Of a DNA stretch of 64,000 nt, positions 24,016-31,240 are shown one piece after another (the stretch's first letter is position 1; every line of letters begins with the position of its first letter). The stretch is from Pseudomonas abietaniphila. Lineage in GTDB: Bacteria; Pseudomonadota; Gammaproteobacteria; Pseudomonadales; Pseudomonadaceae. The stretch is taken from positions 186,001 through 250,000 of the forward strand of contig NZ_FNCO01000006.1 of assembly GCF_900100795.1 (NCBI RefSeq), given 5' to 3'. The notes beneath the pieces are model-generated. The model made no database searches, was not told where the DNA came from, and saw only the letters and a list, made by a program, of their open reading frames with translations. The translations under genes and the position numbers were made by a program.

Positions 24016-24758
24016 ATCCTCATCCCTGCTTTCAATAGTTTGACTGCTACGGCCGTTTCCCTCGGCCCGCCGAGTCGAATAGCATCAACCAGAGCCAGAT
24101 AGTGATACAAGGTTCGATCCTGTTTCACCGCATGAGCGACGGTTTTGTAAAGAGGCTCGACGGCCTGTCCTTTTTCTTTTCCGTGAGGATCCGGCCAGAC
24201 GATGATCTGATTACCGGCACTTTTCAGGTGTTTCGTGAGTACAGGCGAGGCAAAACCCGTCGGAATGCCTCTCGTCAATGCGCCCGGTTTCACAGGGAAA
24301 AAGTATTTCAGTGCGTATTCGGTGATATTAAGCAGCTCATCCCGATTCACCTTGGGCAAGGAGGTCTGGTAGTCGCTCGTCAACAACCCAGCCGTGCGGC
24401 AACGGTTGATCGAATTTGAAATCTCGCTTTTGCTGATCCCTAGTGAATCTGACAGAGACCTGAGGGAATAGCTGTCGGACCAGCGCTCAGGTACAGGCGA
24501 AACCTGCTCATCGTTCCCCTCCCATCCTGTCCATTCGGCCGATACAGCCTCCCCTAGACGGTTGATGGTGCTAACAAGATCTTCCGGCTCCGCTGAAACA
24601 GCCGTAAACCGAGAGCCCGTTGTGAAGCGACGATCCAGTAAATCAATCTCCGAAAGATTGCCGAAAAGGCTGTTCCCCCCAGGCCCTTCCGGTCTCATCT
24701 CCTCCTGCGCATGGAGGCTCGCCATTTTGAACAGAAGCAATACGTCCTGGCCCTTCAT
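24012..24758 (-). CDS. winged-HTH regulator/antitoxin-like protein heading NTase-PP2C operon
   Basis: 248 residues from ATG 24758 (MKGQDVLLLFKMASL), chosen because GGAGG lies 9 bases upstream; longer in-frame starts would run through the palindrome at 24776-24803. A helix-turn-helix lies at about residues 98-125 (YSLRSLSDSLGISKSEISNS). The C-terminal 80 residues (PDPHGKEKGQAVEPLYKTV and LYHYLALVDAIRLGGPRE) resemble the C-terminal part of regulators paired with nucleotidyltransferases. It probably binds the palindrome to autoregulate the operon and may neutralise the NTase. Antitoxin role is inference. Confidence 0.8.
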   Translation of the reverse strand: MKGQDVLLLFKMASLHAQEEMRPEGPGGNSLFGNLSEIDLLDRRFTTGSRFTAVSAEPEDLVSTINRLGEAVSAEWTGWEGNDEQVSPVPERWSDSYSLRSLSDSLGISKSEISNSINRCRTAGLLTSDYQTSLPKVNRDELLNITEYALKYFFPVKPGALTRGIPTGFASPVLTKHLKSAGNQIIVWPDPHGKEKGQAVEPLYKTVAHAVKQDRTLYHYLALVDAIRLGGPRETAVAVKLLKAGMRI

Positions 24759-24775
24759 ATTGACCGACCTCCAGA

Positions 24776-24803
24776 GTGTCCACATTCCATGAAACGTGGA
24801 CAC
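24776..24803. promoter_or_regulatory. palindromic operator candidate of the HTH-NTase-PP2C operon
   Basis: GTGTCCAC (24776-24783) and GTGGACAC (24796-24803) are perfect 8-base inverted arms around 12 bases; the inner TTCCATGAAA is itself near-palindromic, giving a 28-base dyad. It lies directly before the ribosome binding site of the HTH gene, where a repressor would block transcription or early elongation. Confidence 0.7.
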
Positions 24804-25019
24804 ATGACGCTTGGTTTTTTTAGCCTTGTCAAGGAAGGATCTGAGCGAACTGCCGCGGAGCTGTTCGACGCACGAGCCTGCCACCAGGAAGCTCAACCTG
24901 TACTCAGCATTCTAGAAAGCAATCAAAAGCAGACAGGATGAATCTGCACGGTTAATTAATTCCCACCTCTGTACATAACATTTTCGCTAACCAATATTTA
25001 CCCGGGTTTCATTTGATCC

Positions 25020-25049
25020 GTGAGGCCATGGTTCTTAAAGTGGCCTCAC
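25020..25049. promoter_or_regulatory. 9-bp inverted repeat upstream of small exported protein gene
   Basis: GTGAGGCCA (25020-25028) and TGGCCTCAC (25041-25049), perfect arms, 12-base spacer, 36 bases before the ATG at 25086. No T tract follows, so it is more likely an operator or 5' UTR hairpin than a terminator. The rest of 24804-25085 is A+T-rich and gene-free. Confidence 0.5.
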
Positions 25050-25085
25050 CTAATCGAACTTGCACGAGCAAGAAGGTTTATTCAG

Positions 25086-25310
25086 ATGTTCAAATCCATT
25101 GGTATTGCCAGCGCTCTTATTGTTTCTTTGTTCTTAACGGCACCTTTTGCAATGGCGGAAGAGTCGCCAGCGTTTGTTGCCCGTAATGATGTGATTCATG
25201 CAAACCTGGAGCAGTACGAGGAAGCCCTCACCGCCCAGGCGAGGGAACAGAGCAGGAATCAGCAAGCCTCAACCTATAACCCTCAAGCGGAGAATGCCAA
25301 GCACACCTGA
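25086..25310 (+). CDS. small exported protein of unknown function
   Basis: 74 residues. A Sec signal peptide (MFKSIGIASALIVSLFLTAP, cleavage after FAMA, residue about 24) precedes a 50-residue mature part rich in Gln, Asn, Glu and Ala (LEQYEEALTAQAREQSRNQQ). Ribosome binding site GAAGG is about 9 bases before ATG 25086. Looks like the small periplasmic proteins common in Pseudomonas; no function assigned. A strong terminator follows at 25404. Confidence 0.75.
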   Translation: MFKSIGIASALIVSLFLTAPFAMAEESPAFVARNDVIHANLEQYEEALTAQAREQSRNQQASTYNPQAENAKHT

Positions 25311-25403
25311 CCTGTACGCCGTTTCAGCCTCTGTCCGTTTCACGTTGTTGTTTCATCCAGTTCCGCGTTGCTCCCGACGTGGGGTCTCAAAGCTCCAAAC
25401 TTC

Positions 25404-25430
25404 AGCCGCTGTCCCCAGCGGCTTTTTTTT
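25404..25430 (+). terminator. rho-independent terminator
   Basis: AGCCGCTG (25404-25411), loop tccc, CAGCGGCT (25416-25423), then T8. About 95 bases after the small exported protein gene. The remaining stretch to 25747 shows no gene. Confidence 0.9.
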
Positions 25431-25747
25431 GAGCGCGAGAAAGTTGAAACAGTATGAGAAGTAATGAGCGCTTCTCTATCAAGCCACTGTCATTCACCAA
25501 TACAGTCTGCGAGGAATAGTTAACAGTGAACGACTCTTTCAGACACAGCGCGTTATTCATTGCGATGGCGGCAACGCTGTCGACGACAGCGCCGAACCTG
25601 AACAAGGGCAACCTGTAAGGCGTCCGGCGAAACCAACCGTCACCGAGATGCACGGCGTCTGAATGTTGGACATGAACCTATCTACGGCTTCTCTGCGTCA
25701 GGCAAAATGCCGACCCTCTGTAGGAATTGGCTTTTAACGAGGTAGGA

Positions 25748-26557
25748 ATGCGCTCGCTCAATCTGAAAACTGTCGTGGTCAGTGGTGTTCTGGCTCTGTG
25801 CCTGGGCATGACCGGTGCGCAGGCGGCGACTGACACTGCGCAGCCCGCCACCTCGACCAAAACCACTCAGTCGTCCAAGACCTCGAAGACCTCAACCCCT
25901 TCGAAGACCGCCAAAACCTCGAAGACGTCCACAACGTCAAAAACCGCCAAAAGCTCAAAGACATCAAAAACCTCAAAGACGACCAAGACCTCCGCGACCT
26001 CCAAGACGTCCAAAACCTCGAAGACATCGAAGACGTCGAAGTCCGCCAAGACCGTGCCCAAGCCCGTGCCCGCGCCATCCGCGACGCAGCAGGTCACGAT
26101 GCTTGGCGGCAAGTACGTTTTCGCCCTGCCGAAAGATTACGTCGAAGGGCCGATGGAAGAGATTGACGACAAGGCCCGCGCCGCTGGCGTCACCGGTTCG
26201 CTGTACATGAACAAACCTGAGAAACGCGTGGTGATCGTGACCGAAACACCGTTGCCGGATGGGCAGAACGCTCCGTCCAACGACTCCCAGACCCTGGACA
26301 ACATCATCGCGGAGACCCTCGTCCAGCAGCAGTCCAGCTACAAGGACTTCAGCAAGCTGGGCGAGAAAAAGATCGTCCGCCAAGGCCTCGATCTGCGCCA
26401 GCTCGACATTTCCGGCAGCGTTGAAGGCGGCAAGGTGCTGAGCACCACCATTGCCGCGATCTCAGGCAATCGCACTGCCGTGGTTAACGTGATTTCGCTG
26501 GAAAAAGACGTCAAATCGCATGAAGCGCTGGTGAACAGCTTGACGGGCGGCAGGTGA
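25748..26557 (+). CDS. exported protein with Ser-Lys-Thr repeat tract and DcrB-like domain
   Basis: 269 residues. A signal peptide (to about GAQAA, residue 27) is followed by roughly 70 residues of SKT/TSKT/AKT repeats (DNA about 25853-26060, repeating aagacctc-type units), then a folded C-terminal domain of about 160 residues beginning VTMLGGKYVFALPKDYVEG. The domain (LYMNKPEKRVVIVTETPLP, then GKVLSTTIAAISGNRTAVVNV) resembles DcrB/PsbP-like periplasmic proteins, a weak call. The polycationic linker could bind polyanions such as LPS, peptidoglycan-linked polymers or DNA. GAGG sits 6 bases before ATG 25748. Repeat number is likely to vary among strains. Confidence 0.75.
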   Translation: MRSLNLKTVVVSGVLALCLGMTGAQAATDTAQPATSTKTTQSSKTSKTSTPSKTAKTSKTSTTSKTAKSSKTSKTSKTTKTSATSKTSKTSKTSKTSKSAKTVPKPVPAPSATQQVTMLGGKYVFALPKDYVEGPMEEIDDKARAAGVTGSLYMNKPEKRVVIVTETPLPDGQNAPSNDSQTLDNIIAETLVQQQSSYKDFSKLGEKKIVRQGLDLRQLDISGSVEGGKVLSTTIAAISGNRTAVVNVISLEKDVKSHEALVNSLTGGR

Positions 26558-26613
26558 GGGTTGCTGCTTTTTTGGCAGCGATTGCAGCCTTAAAAGCAGC
26601 GTAAAATCGAGCG

Positions 26614-27038
26614 TTATTGGTTACTTTTCATCCAGACCGTTATGTCATTCATGAGGGCTCGGGCCTGGTCTAGAGCGTCTTGCGCCATCGATTCGCTTAC
26701 GGGATCGCCGGAGTAATCGCTGAGATTGCGCTGTTTACGCAGCCCATCCAGGGTAATCATCCGAGTCCTCTCCAAACCAATCGTCAACGGTAATGTCTGG
26801 ATCATCGTCTGGTGATGCCCGGGTTTGCTGGTTAATGTGCGAAAGCCGTTCGCCTGCAATACAGCGTTGGCGGCTTGCATGATCGACTTGTACGCCATGT
26901 CGAACCGCCCCTCAGAACTCATTCCCGGAAGCTGCGCGTCTTCAAGACTTCTCTTCGCGACCGCCATGAGTCGCTCTACATTTCCAACATCTTTGGGAAT
27001 GCTTTCCAAGCCCTGCCAAGCAGGTTATCCAGTGTCAT
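26614..27038 (-). pseudogene. HEPN-domain protein of MNT/HEPN pair, frameshifted near the start
   Basis: The body (read from about 27009 as ESIPKDVGNVERLMAVAKRS... to 26614) is a HEPN-like helical protein of about 130 residues. The natural start is the ATG at 27038 with GGAG 6 bases upstream, giving MTLDNLLGR; that frame then runs out of register and stops after 20 codons. One missing base at about 27010-27015 (ggcagggcttggaa) joins the two halves as MTLDNLLGR-x-LESIPKD. A TTG at 27009 is the only start in the long frame. The classical R-x4-6-H RNase motif is not evident. Neighbour MNT gene ends 3 bases before this start. Confidence 0.75.
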
Positions 27039-27041
27039 TGC

Positions 27042-27638
27042 TCACTCCATGTGATGGGTCAGATTGTCCTCCGAACCTATGACGAACATCTTAGGCTTGG
27101 CCATCAGATCGCGCACGAAGCCACCTTGCTCTGTTAACAATTGGAACCACTCTTGCTGTTGGTACTGCTTTGGATTGATCTCCCGTCCCACGCGGTCCTG
27201 CAATGAATACAGGTGCGTCACCAGCTCGCTAAAACCGACGTTGCCGATGACCATCAGATCAATATCACTTTCGGAGGTCGCTCTGCCGTTCGCCATCGAG
27301 CCGAACACGAATGCGCAGGCAATTCGATCTGACAACGGAGCGAGCGCTTGAGCCAGTGCTTCGACCACCCCGTCGGTCTTGAGCAAGATGCTGACGAGCT
27401 CGGGGAAAATAGGGCATTGCCGGTTCGCCCGATACTGCACCTGGTTGCCGACACGCTCCTTTAGCAGCACCCCCACCTCTACCATTTTGGTCAGCTCGCG
27501 ACTCAGCGTTCCGGACAGGGTGTCAGTCAGTCGTGCAATTTCTCGCAGGTGATATTGCGTTTCAGGGTGCAGCAATAGCAGTGCCAGCACTTTTCTGCGG
27601 TACTCAGAGAACAGAAATGTAGACAGCACGTTAATCAC
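27042..27638 (-). CDS. winged-HTH plus minimal nucleotidyltransferase (MNT) protein
   Basis: 198 residues. Residues 1-80 are a winged helix (KVLALLLLHPETQYHLREIAR, SGTLSRELTKMVEVGVL). Residues about 95-150 are a minimal nucleotidyltransferase with FVFGSMANGRATSESDIDLMVIG: Gly-Ser and the Asp-x-Asp pair. MNT proteins act as antitoxins for HEPN RNases, in known cases by adding AMP to the HEPN protein. The operon is MNT then HEPN, 3 bases apart. Here the MNT is intact and the HEPN frame is broken. The HTH suggests autoregulation. Confidence 0.85.
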   Translation of the reverse strand: MINVLSTFLFSEYRRKVLALLLLHPETQYHLREIARLTDTLSGTLSRELTKMVEVGVLLKERVGNQVQYRANRQCPIFPELVSILLKTDGVVEALAQALAPLSDRIACAFVFGSMANGRATSESDIDLMVIGNVGFSELVTHLYSLQDRVGREINPKQYQQQEWFQLLTEQGGFVRDLMAKPKMFVIGSEDNLTHHME

Positions 27639-27709
27639 CTGACTGCTGCTTTAAAGGCAGCAATTGAAGCCTTAAAAGCATCACTTTTCAAGCTTGGCAC
27701 CCACGCCCC

Positions 27710-28345
27710 TCACCTACGCCCCTCCACCGCCATCCGTACTGCAAATCCAAACAACACCGTTCCCATCAGATAGCGCTGAACGTTGGCCCAAGTCGGCTTG
27801 GTGGAGAGGAAGACTGCGATCGAGCCTGCGGCCATGGCGACCATCGCGTTCACGGTCAGGCTGACGCCGATCTGCGCGCTGCCCAGCACCAGCGACTGGC
27901 TGAGGACGCTGGTGCCGTTGCCGACCGTGATGAACTGCGGCAGCAGTGACAGGTAGAGCACCGCGACTTTCGGGTTGAACAGGTTGGTCATCAAGCCCAT
28001 GAGGAACAGTTGTTTGGGGCTGTCCTGCGGCAGGTTTTTGACCTGAAAAGGCGAGCGGCCGCCCGGTTTGACGGCTTGCCAGGCGAGGTAGAGCAGGTAC
28101 AGGGCGCCCGCGATGCGCAAGGTGTCGTAGGCGTAGGGCACGGCCATGACCAGGCCGGTGATGCCGAATGCGGCGCAGAGCATATAGAAGATGAAACCGA
28201 TGCCGACGCCGCCAAGGGAGATCAGACCGGCCTTGCGACCTTGTGAGATGGATCGCGAAATCACGTAAATCATGTTCGGCCCCGGTGTCAGGACCATTCC
28301 GAGTGAGATGAGGGCAAAGGCAACGAGGTTGGCGAGTTCTGGCAT
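27710..28345 (-). CDS. LysE/RhtB-family exporter
   Basis: 211 residues, six predicted membrane segments, with the family signature near the N-terminus (LVAFALISLGMVLTPGPNMIYVISRS) and NLFNPKVAVLYLSLLPQF in the middle. LysE/RhtB proteins export amino acids or homoserine lactone-like compounds across the inner membrane. The ATG at 28345 begins MPELANLVAF; longer frames upstream are arginine-rich and not convincing. Substrate unknown. First of three family members in the window (also 46128 and 50945). Confidence 0.92.
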   Translation of the reverse strand: MPELANLVAFALISLGMVLTPGPNMIYVISRSISQGRKAGLISLGGVGIGFIFYMLCAAFGITGLVMAVPYAYDTLRIAGALYLLYLAWQAVKPGGRSPFQVKNLPQDSPKQLFLMGLMTNLFNPKVAVLYLSLLPQFITVGNGTSVLSQSLVLGSAQIGVSLTVNAMVAMAAGSIAVFLSTKPTWANVQRYLMGTVLFGFAVRMAVEGRR

Positions 28346-28676
28346 GAGGAGGTCCGGCGGCAGGTTCGGAGAGCCGGCGAACGGCGCTCGGCGGGTCGCG
28401 CCATTGCATCGCACCACCGGCAGCCATAAAAGACACAGATCACGGAAAAATCGACCCTGACAGATGAGCTGCCCGGTGGTGTACCCACCAATACCGACTA
28501 CGCTTGGCGCATTCGACTGGGCGCTCGGGGCTGAACAGAGCGACAGCCGGTGTCGATTATTTGGTTAATAGTGGCAAATGGCTCTTCCCAGCATCCAGCA
28601 GGCAAGCGACACTCTGAATCGTTGGTGTGGCCGATGTTTCAGTCGGGATGCGGCGTCATGAACCCGGTGAAGAGCT
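28346..28676. other. intergenic region between divergent lysE-like and diguanylate cyclase genes
   Basis: No gene supported. A short GGTGG...CCACC stem near 28475-28490 is visible. The region must carry both divergent promoters; none assigned. Confidence 0.3.
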
Positions 28677-29756
28677 ATGAACACCTCACGTCATAAAGGT
28701 CTCTCGTTTGCTCGGCGAATGTACGTGCCGCGCACGGTCGGGCTGGGCATCGGCTTCTTCACGGTCGCCGCCGCGCTGTACCCTTCACACCCACCTGCGT
28801 GGGTATGGGTCGCGCTGGTTCTGCACGGATACGGCTGGTCACACATGGCGTACCTGCTGGCCAAACACTCAAAAAAGCCCTACGCGGCCGAGCGCCGTAA
28901 CCTTATTTACGATTCGCTGTTAGGCGGATTCTGGGCCGGGGCAATGGGCCTCAATCCCTTGCCTACGGTCACGGCGCTGTCGATGCTGGCGATGAATAAC
29001 ATTGCGGCGGGCGGCCCACGATTGTTTCTGGTTGGCTGCGGGGCGCAAATAGCCGGCGCGCTGGTGGGCTGGTTCATGCTCCTGCCGGCACTGTTTCCGG
29101 CGATCACCCAAGTGCAGGTGTACGCCTGCCTGCCGATGCTGGTGATTTACCCGATGGCGATCGGCCTGGTCTGCTATCGCGTGGCGGTGCAATTGTCCAA
29201 AAGCAAGAAAGCACTGGAAAAGCTCAGCACCACAGACAGCCTGACCGGCCTCATGAACCACGGCGCATGGAAAGACCTGCTGACCGTCGAGTTCAACAAC
29301 TGCCAGACCCTGAACCGGCAGAACAGCGTGGCGCTGATCGACATCGATCATTTCAAGACCATCAACGACACGTACGGCCACATCATCGGCGACAACGTGC
29401 TCAAACAACTGAGCGGCGTCCTTACCGCCGGCCTGCGCGAAACCGATCTGGCGGGTCGCTACGGGGGCGACGAATTCTGCGTGATCCTCCCCGACACCAC
29501 ACTGGCCCAGGCAACCGATATTCTCGAACGCTTGCGGCGCACGGTCCACGAGCACACCCACTCAGCCCTCCCCGACCTGAAGCTCAGCCTGAGTATCGGC
29601 ATCGCGCCCTACGCCTCGCACCTCACCGACGCGGGCATGTGGCTGCATGAAGCCGACATGGCGCTGTACGACGCCAAGAGCACCGGGCGAAACCGAGTGA
29701 CCTCGGCCAAGCCCGGTGTGAGGGCGTGTGAGACATTGAGTCCGGAGCTTGAGTGA
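28677..29756 (+). CDS. MASE2-GGDEF diguanylate cyclase (AdrA/DgcC-like)
   Basis: 359 residues. The N-terminal 175 residues hold about five membrane segments of the MASE2 sensor type, starting RRMYVPRTVGLGIGFF as in AdrA. The C-terminal GGDEF domain is complete: DSLTGLMNH, DIDHFKTINDTYGH and RYGGDEFCVI (GGDEF 263-267). RETD at 254-257, five residues before GGDEF, is an allosteric I-site for product inhibition. The enzyme makes c-di-GMP from GTP at the inner membrane, favouring biofilm over motility. The ribosome binding site at 28677 is poor, so the start is moderately certain. Convergent with the next gene, two bases apart. Confidence 0.93.
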   Translation: MNTSRHKGLSFARRMYVPRTVGLGIGFFTVAAALYPSHPPAWVWVALVLHGYGWSHMAYLLAKHSKKPYAAERRNLIYDSLLGGFWAGAMGLNPLPTVTALSMLAMNNIAAGGPRLFLVGCGAQIAGALVGWFMLLPALFPAITQVQVYACLPMLVIYPMAIGLVCYRVAVQLSKSKKALEKLSTTDSLTGLMNHGAWKDLLTVEFNNCQTLNRQNSVALIDIDHFKTINDTYGHIIGDNVLKQLSGVLTAGLRETDLAGRYGGDEFCVILPDTTLAQATDILERLRRTVHEHTHSALPDLKLSLSIGIAPYASHLTDAGMWLHEADMALYDAKSTGRNRVTSAKPGVRACETLSPELE

Positions 29757-29757
29757 G

Positions 29758-30642
29758 TCAGCATCGGAGACGAGCGATCATGTCAAAGAGTGTAGGGATA
29801 CCGCTTTTTTGCAGGTACTTCTGAATGACTTGTCGCAAAGTGGTTGATAGATCCTGAGGGATGTTTACGTAGCCTAACGGGTCCGGCTTTTGGGAGGCTT
29901 TACCAATATCCGTTTTTGATCCATTCGCGATTCGCCTGGATGTACAAATGTCGTACACCTCCTTGGAAACATGCTTGATGTAATTTTTCTCGCCGCGCTG
30001 AAAATGAGAAAAGCGATTGCCTAAGTCAGTGACCGTCGCGCCCACGTCCGAAAATCGGTTCACGACCTGCTCAAGAAAATCGAAGTTGAGGGTGCTCATC
30101 GGACTATAAGCAACATCGAGCGCAAATCGCAAAAAGCCTTTGTCAAACCCCGTACTTTTGATGCCTTCTCCGGCCATGATGCGGTTCGCCGTGGCAGCGG
30201 CCTTCTCATTGAACGTGTAAGTCACTTCATGCCCCTCCATGTCGAATCGCATAAGGGGTCGTTGAGGCAAAACTTCTTTTCCATTATCGGCTCGGCGGTA
30301 ATGGGCAATCCCCCCAGCAAGATCATCGACGTACGCGAGATCGATACCTTCGCCCTGTGCAAACTCATAGACACTGCCCAGAAGCTCTCGATCACCTTGA
30401 GTCAGAAAGTACGTGGGAAACATCGAATCCAGCCCAGGCGCATAGTGGACAACCGCAGGTTCAAGAACATGCCCCTCAAACAGCCGCGCCATAACGAAGG
30501 CTTTGCCGCTGATGGAGACAGGAGACGCCGGTGCTGCCCCGGAGCTCGTTGCTTCCGGAGTAGGTCTGGAAGTGCTGAGCCGCTCCTTATTCGATACGGG
30601 TAGAGGTACGGCGGGATTTTGTTCCGATGTGGAAATGCGCAT
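29758..30642 (-). CDS. hypothetical protein with Ser/Pro-rich N-terminus
   Basis: 294 residues. The first 40 are rich in Ser, Thr, Pro and Ala and look unfolded; the folded part begins with SISGKAFVMARLF, a pattern I associate with several uncharacterised Pseudomonas proteins. The central segment has GIDLAYVDDLAGGIAHYRRAD and GFLRFALDVAYSPMSTLNFDF; no catalytic motif is recognised. No membrane segment or Sec signal. The Ser/Pro-rich, polar N-terminus resembles type III secretion leaders, a weak hint only, as no hrp box was found. Confidence 0.7.
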   Translation of the reverse strand: MRISTSEQNPAVPLPVSNKERLSTSRPTPEATSSGAAPASPVSISGKAFVMARLFEGHVLEPAVVHYAPGLDSMFPTYFLTQGDRELLGSVYEFAQGEGIDLAYVDDLAGGIAHYRRADNGKEVLPQRPLMRFDMEGHEVTYTFNEKAAATANRIMAGEGIKSTGFDKGFLRFALDVAYSPMSTLNFDFLEQVVNRFSDVGATVTDLGNRFSHFQRGEKNYIKHVSKEVYDICTSRRIANGSKTDIGKASQKPDPLGYVNIPQDLSTTLRQVIQKYLQKSGIPTLFDMIARLRC

Positions 30643-30654
30643 AACGACTCCCTG

Positions 30655-30691
30655 AAAAAACGAGTGCCCGTCCTCGCACTCCGAGGACGGG
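30655..30691 (-). terminator. rho-independent terminator for the 30700-31131 gene
   Basis: CCCGTCCTCG (30667-30676), loop cactc, CGAGGACGGG (30682-30691): a perfect 10-bp stem. On the minus strand a T6 run follows within 7 bases, so it terminates leftward transcription. Confidence 0.85.
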
Positions 30692-30699
30692 CTATTCGA

Positions 30700-31131
30700 T
30701 TAATAACTAATATTAAATCGCACCGTATCCTGCCCAGAGGGCTGACTATTTCGGGCGCTTCCTGCGGTGGTAGTGTGTCGAATATTTACACCAGCACCTG
30801 GATAGAAAGACTCGTCATTAAAGTCGTAACTAACGCCATAAGAGTTAGGGGCAATAGGAACACATCGAGTGCCTGCCCCATAAGTACGGAAGCACAGTTC
30901 TACAGCTTCACCAATGCTTCGCGGATAACCTGTGGTACTCCATTCAATCGAATCAATTTTAGCGATGGTCTGGCCCTGCATATCCCGAGAGCCGATAGTA
31001 TAAACAGAAAGGCCCGTCCCTCCTGGTAGCACGATTCTATTGGGTGTATCAACTTTAGTGACGGACGCCTGGCCTGCCATCCCCGACACCGACACGAACA
31101 ACAATGCAAACGGCAATAACTTTTTATTCAT
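30700..31131 (-). CDS. small exported protein, weakly FlhE-like
   Basis: 143 residues with a Sec signal peptide (MNKKLLPFALLFVSVSGMAG). The mature part is beta-rich with a disulfide candidate pair (VELCFRTYGAGTRCVPI) and ends in VRFNISY. The layout of two cysteines flanking a short loop followed by an extended C-terminal strand recalls FlhE-type periplasmic proteins, but this is weak and no flagellar gene is nearby. It has its own terminator at 30655-30691 and lies just downstream of, but separate from, the export operon ending at 31241. Confidence 0.65.
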   Translation of the reverse strand: MNKKLLPFALLFVSVSGMAGQASVTKVDTPNRIVLPGGTGLSVYTIGSRDMQGQTIAKIDSIEWSTTGYPRSIGEAVELCFRTYGAGTRCVPIAPNSYGVSYDFNDESFYPGAGVNIRHTTTAGSARNSQPSGQDTVRFNISY

Positions 31132-31240
31132 GAATAATTTCCAAAATTTTTATTTTACAGGCAAAGGAAACCCTTTAAGCGAAGCTCAATAAAAAACTCC
31201 AAGCCTATTTATTACGGGTGAAAAACTTCCACGCGAATAA

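Noticed and set aside
25853..26070. CRISPR-like or tandem-repeat array
   Set aside because: The repeats are short codon-level SKT repeats inside an open coding frame with no spacers.
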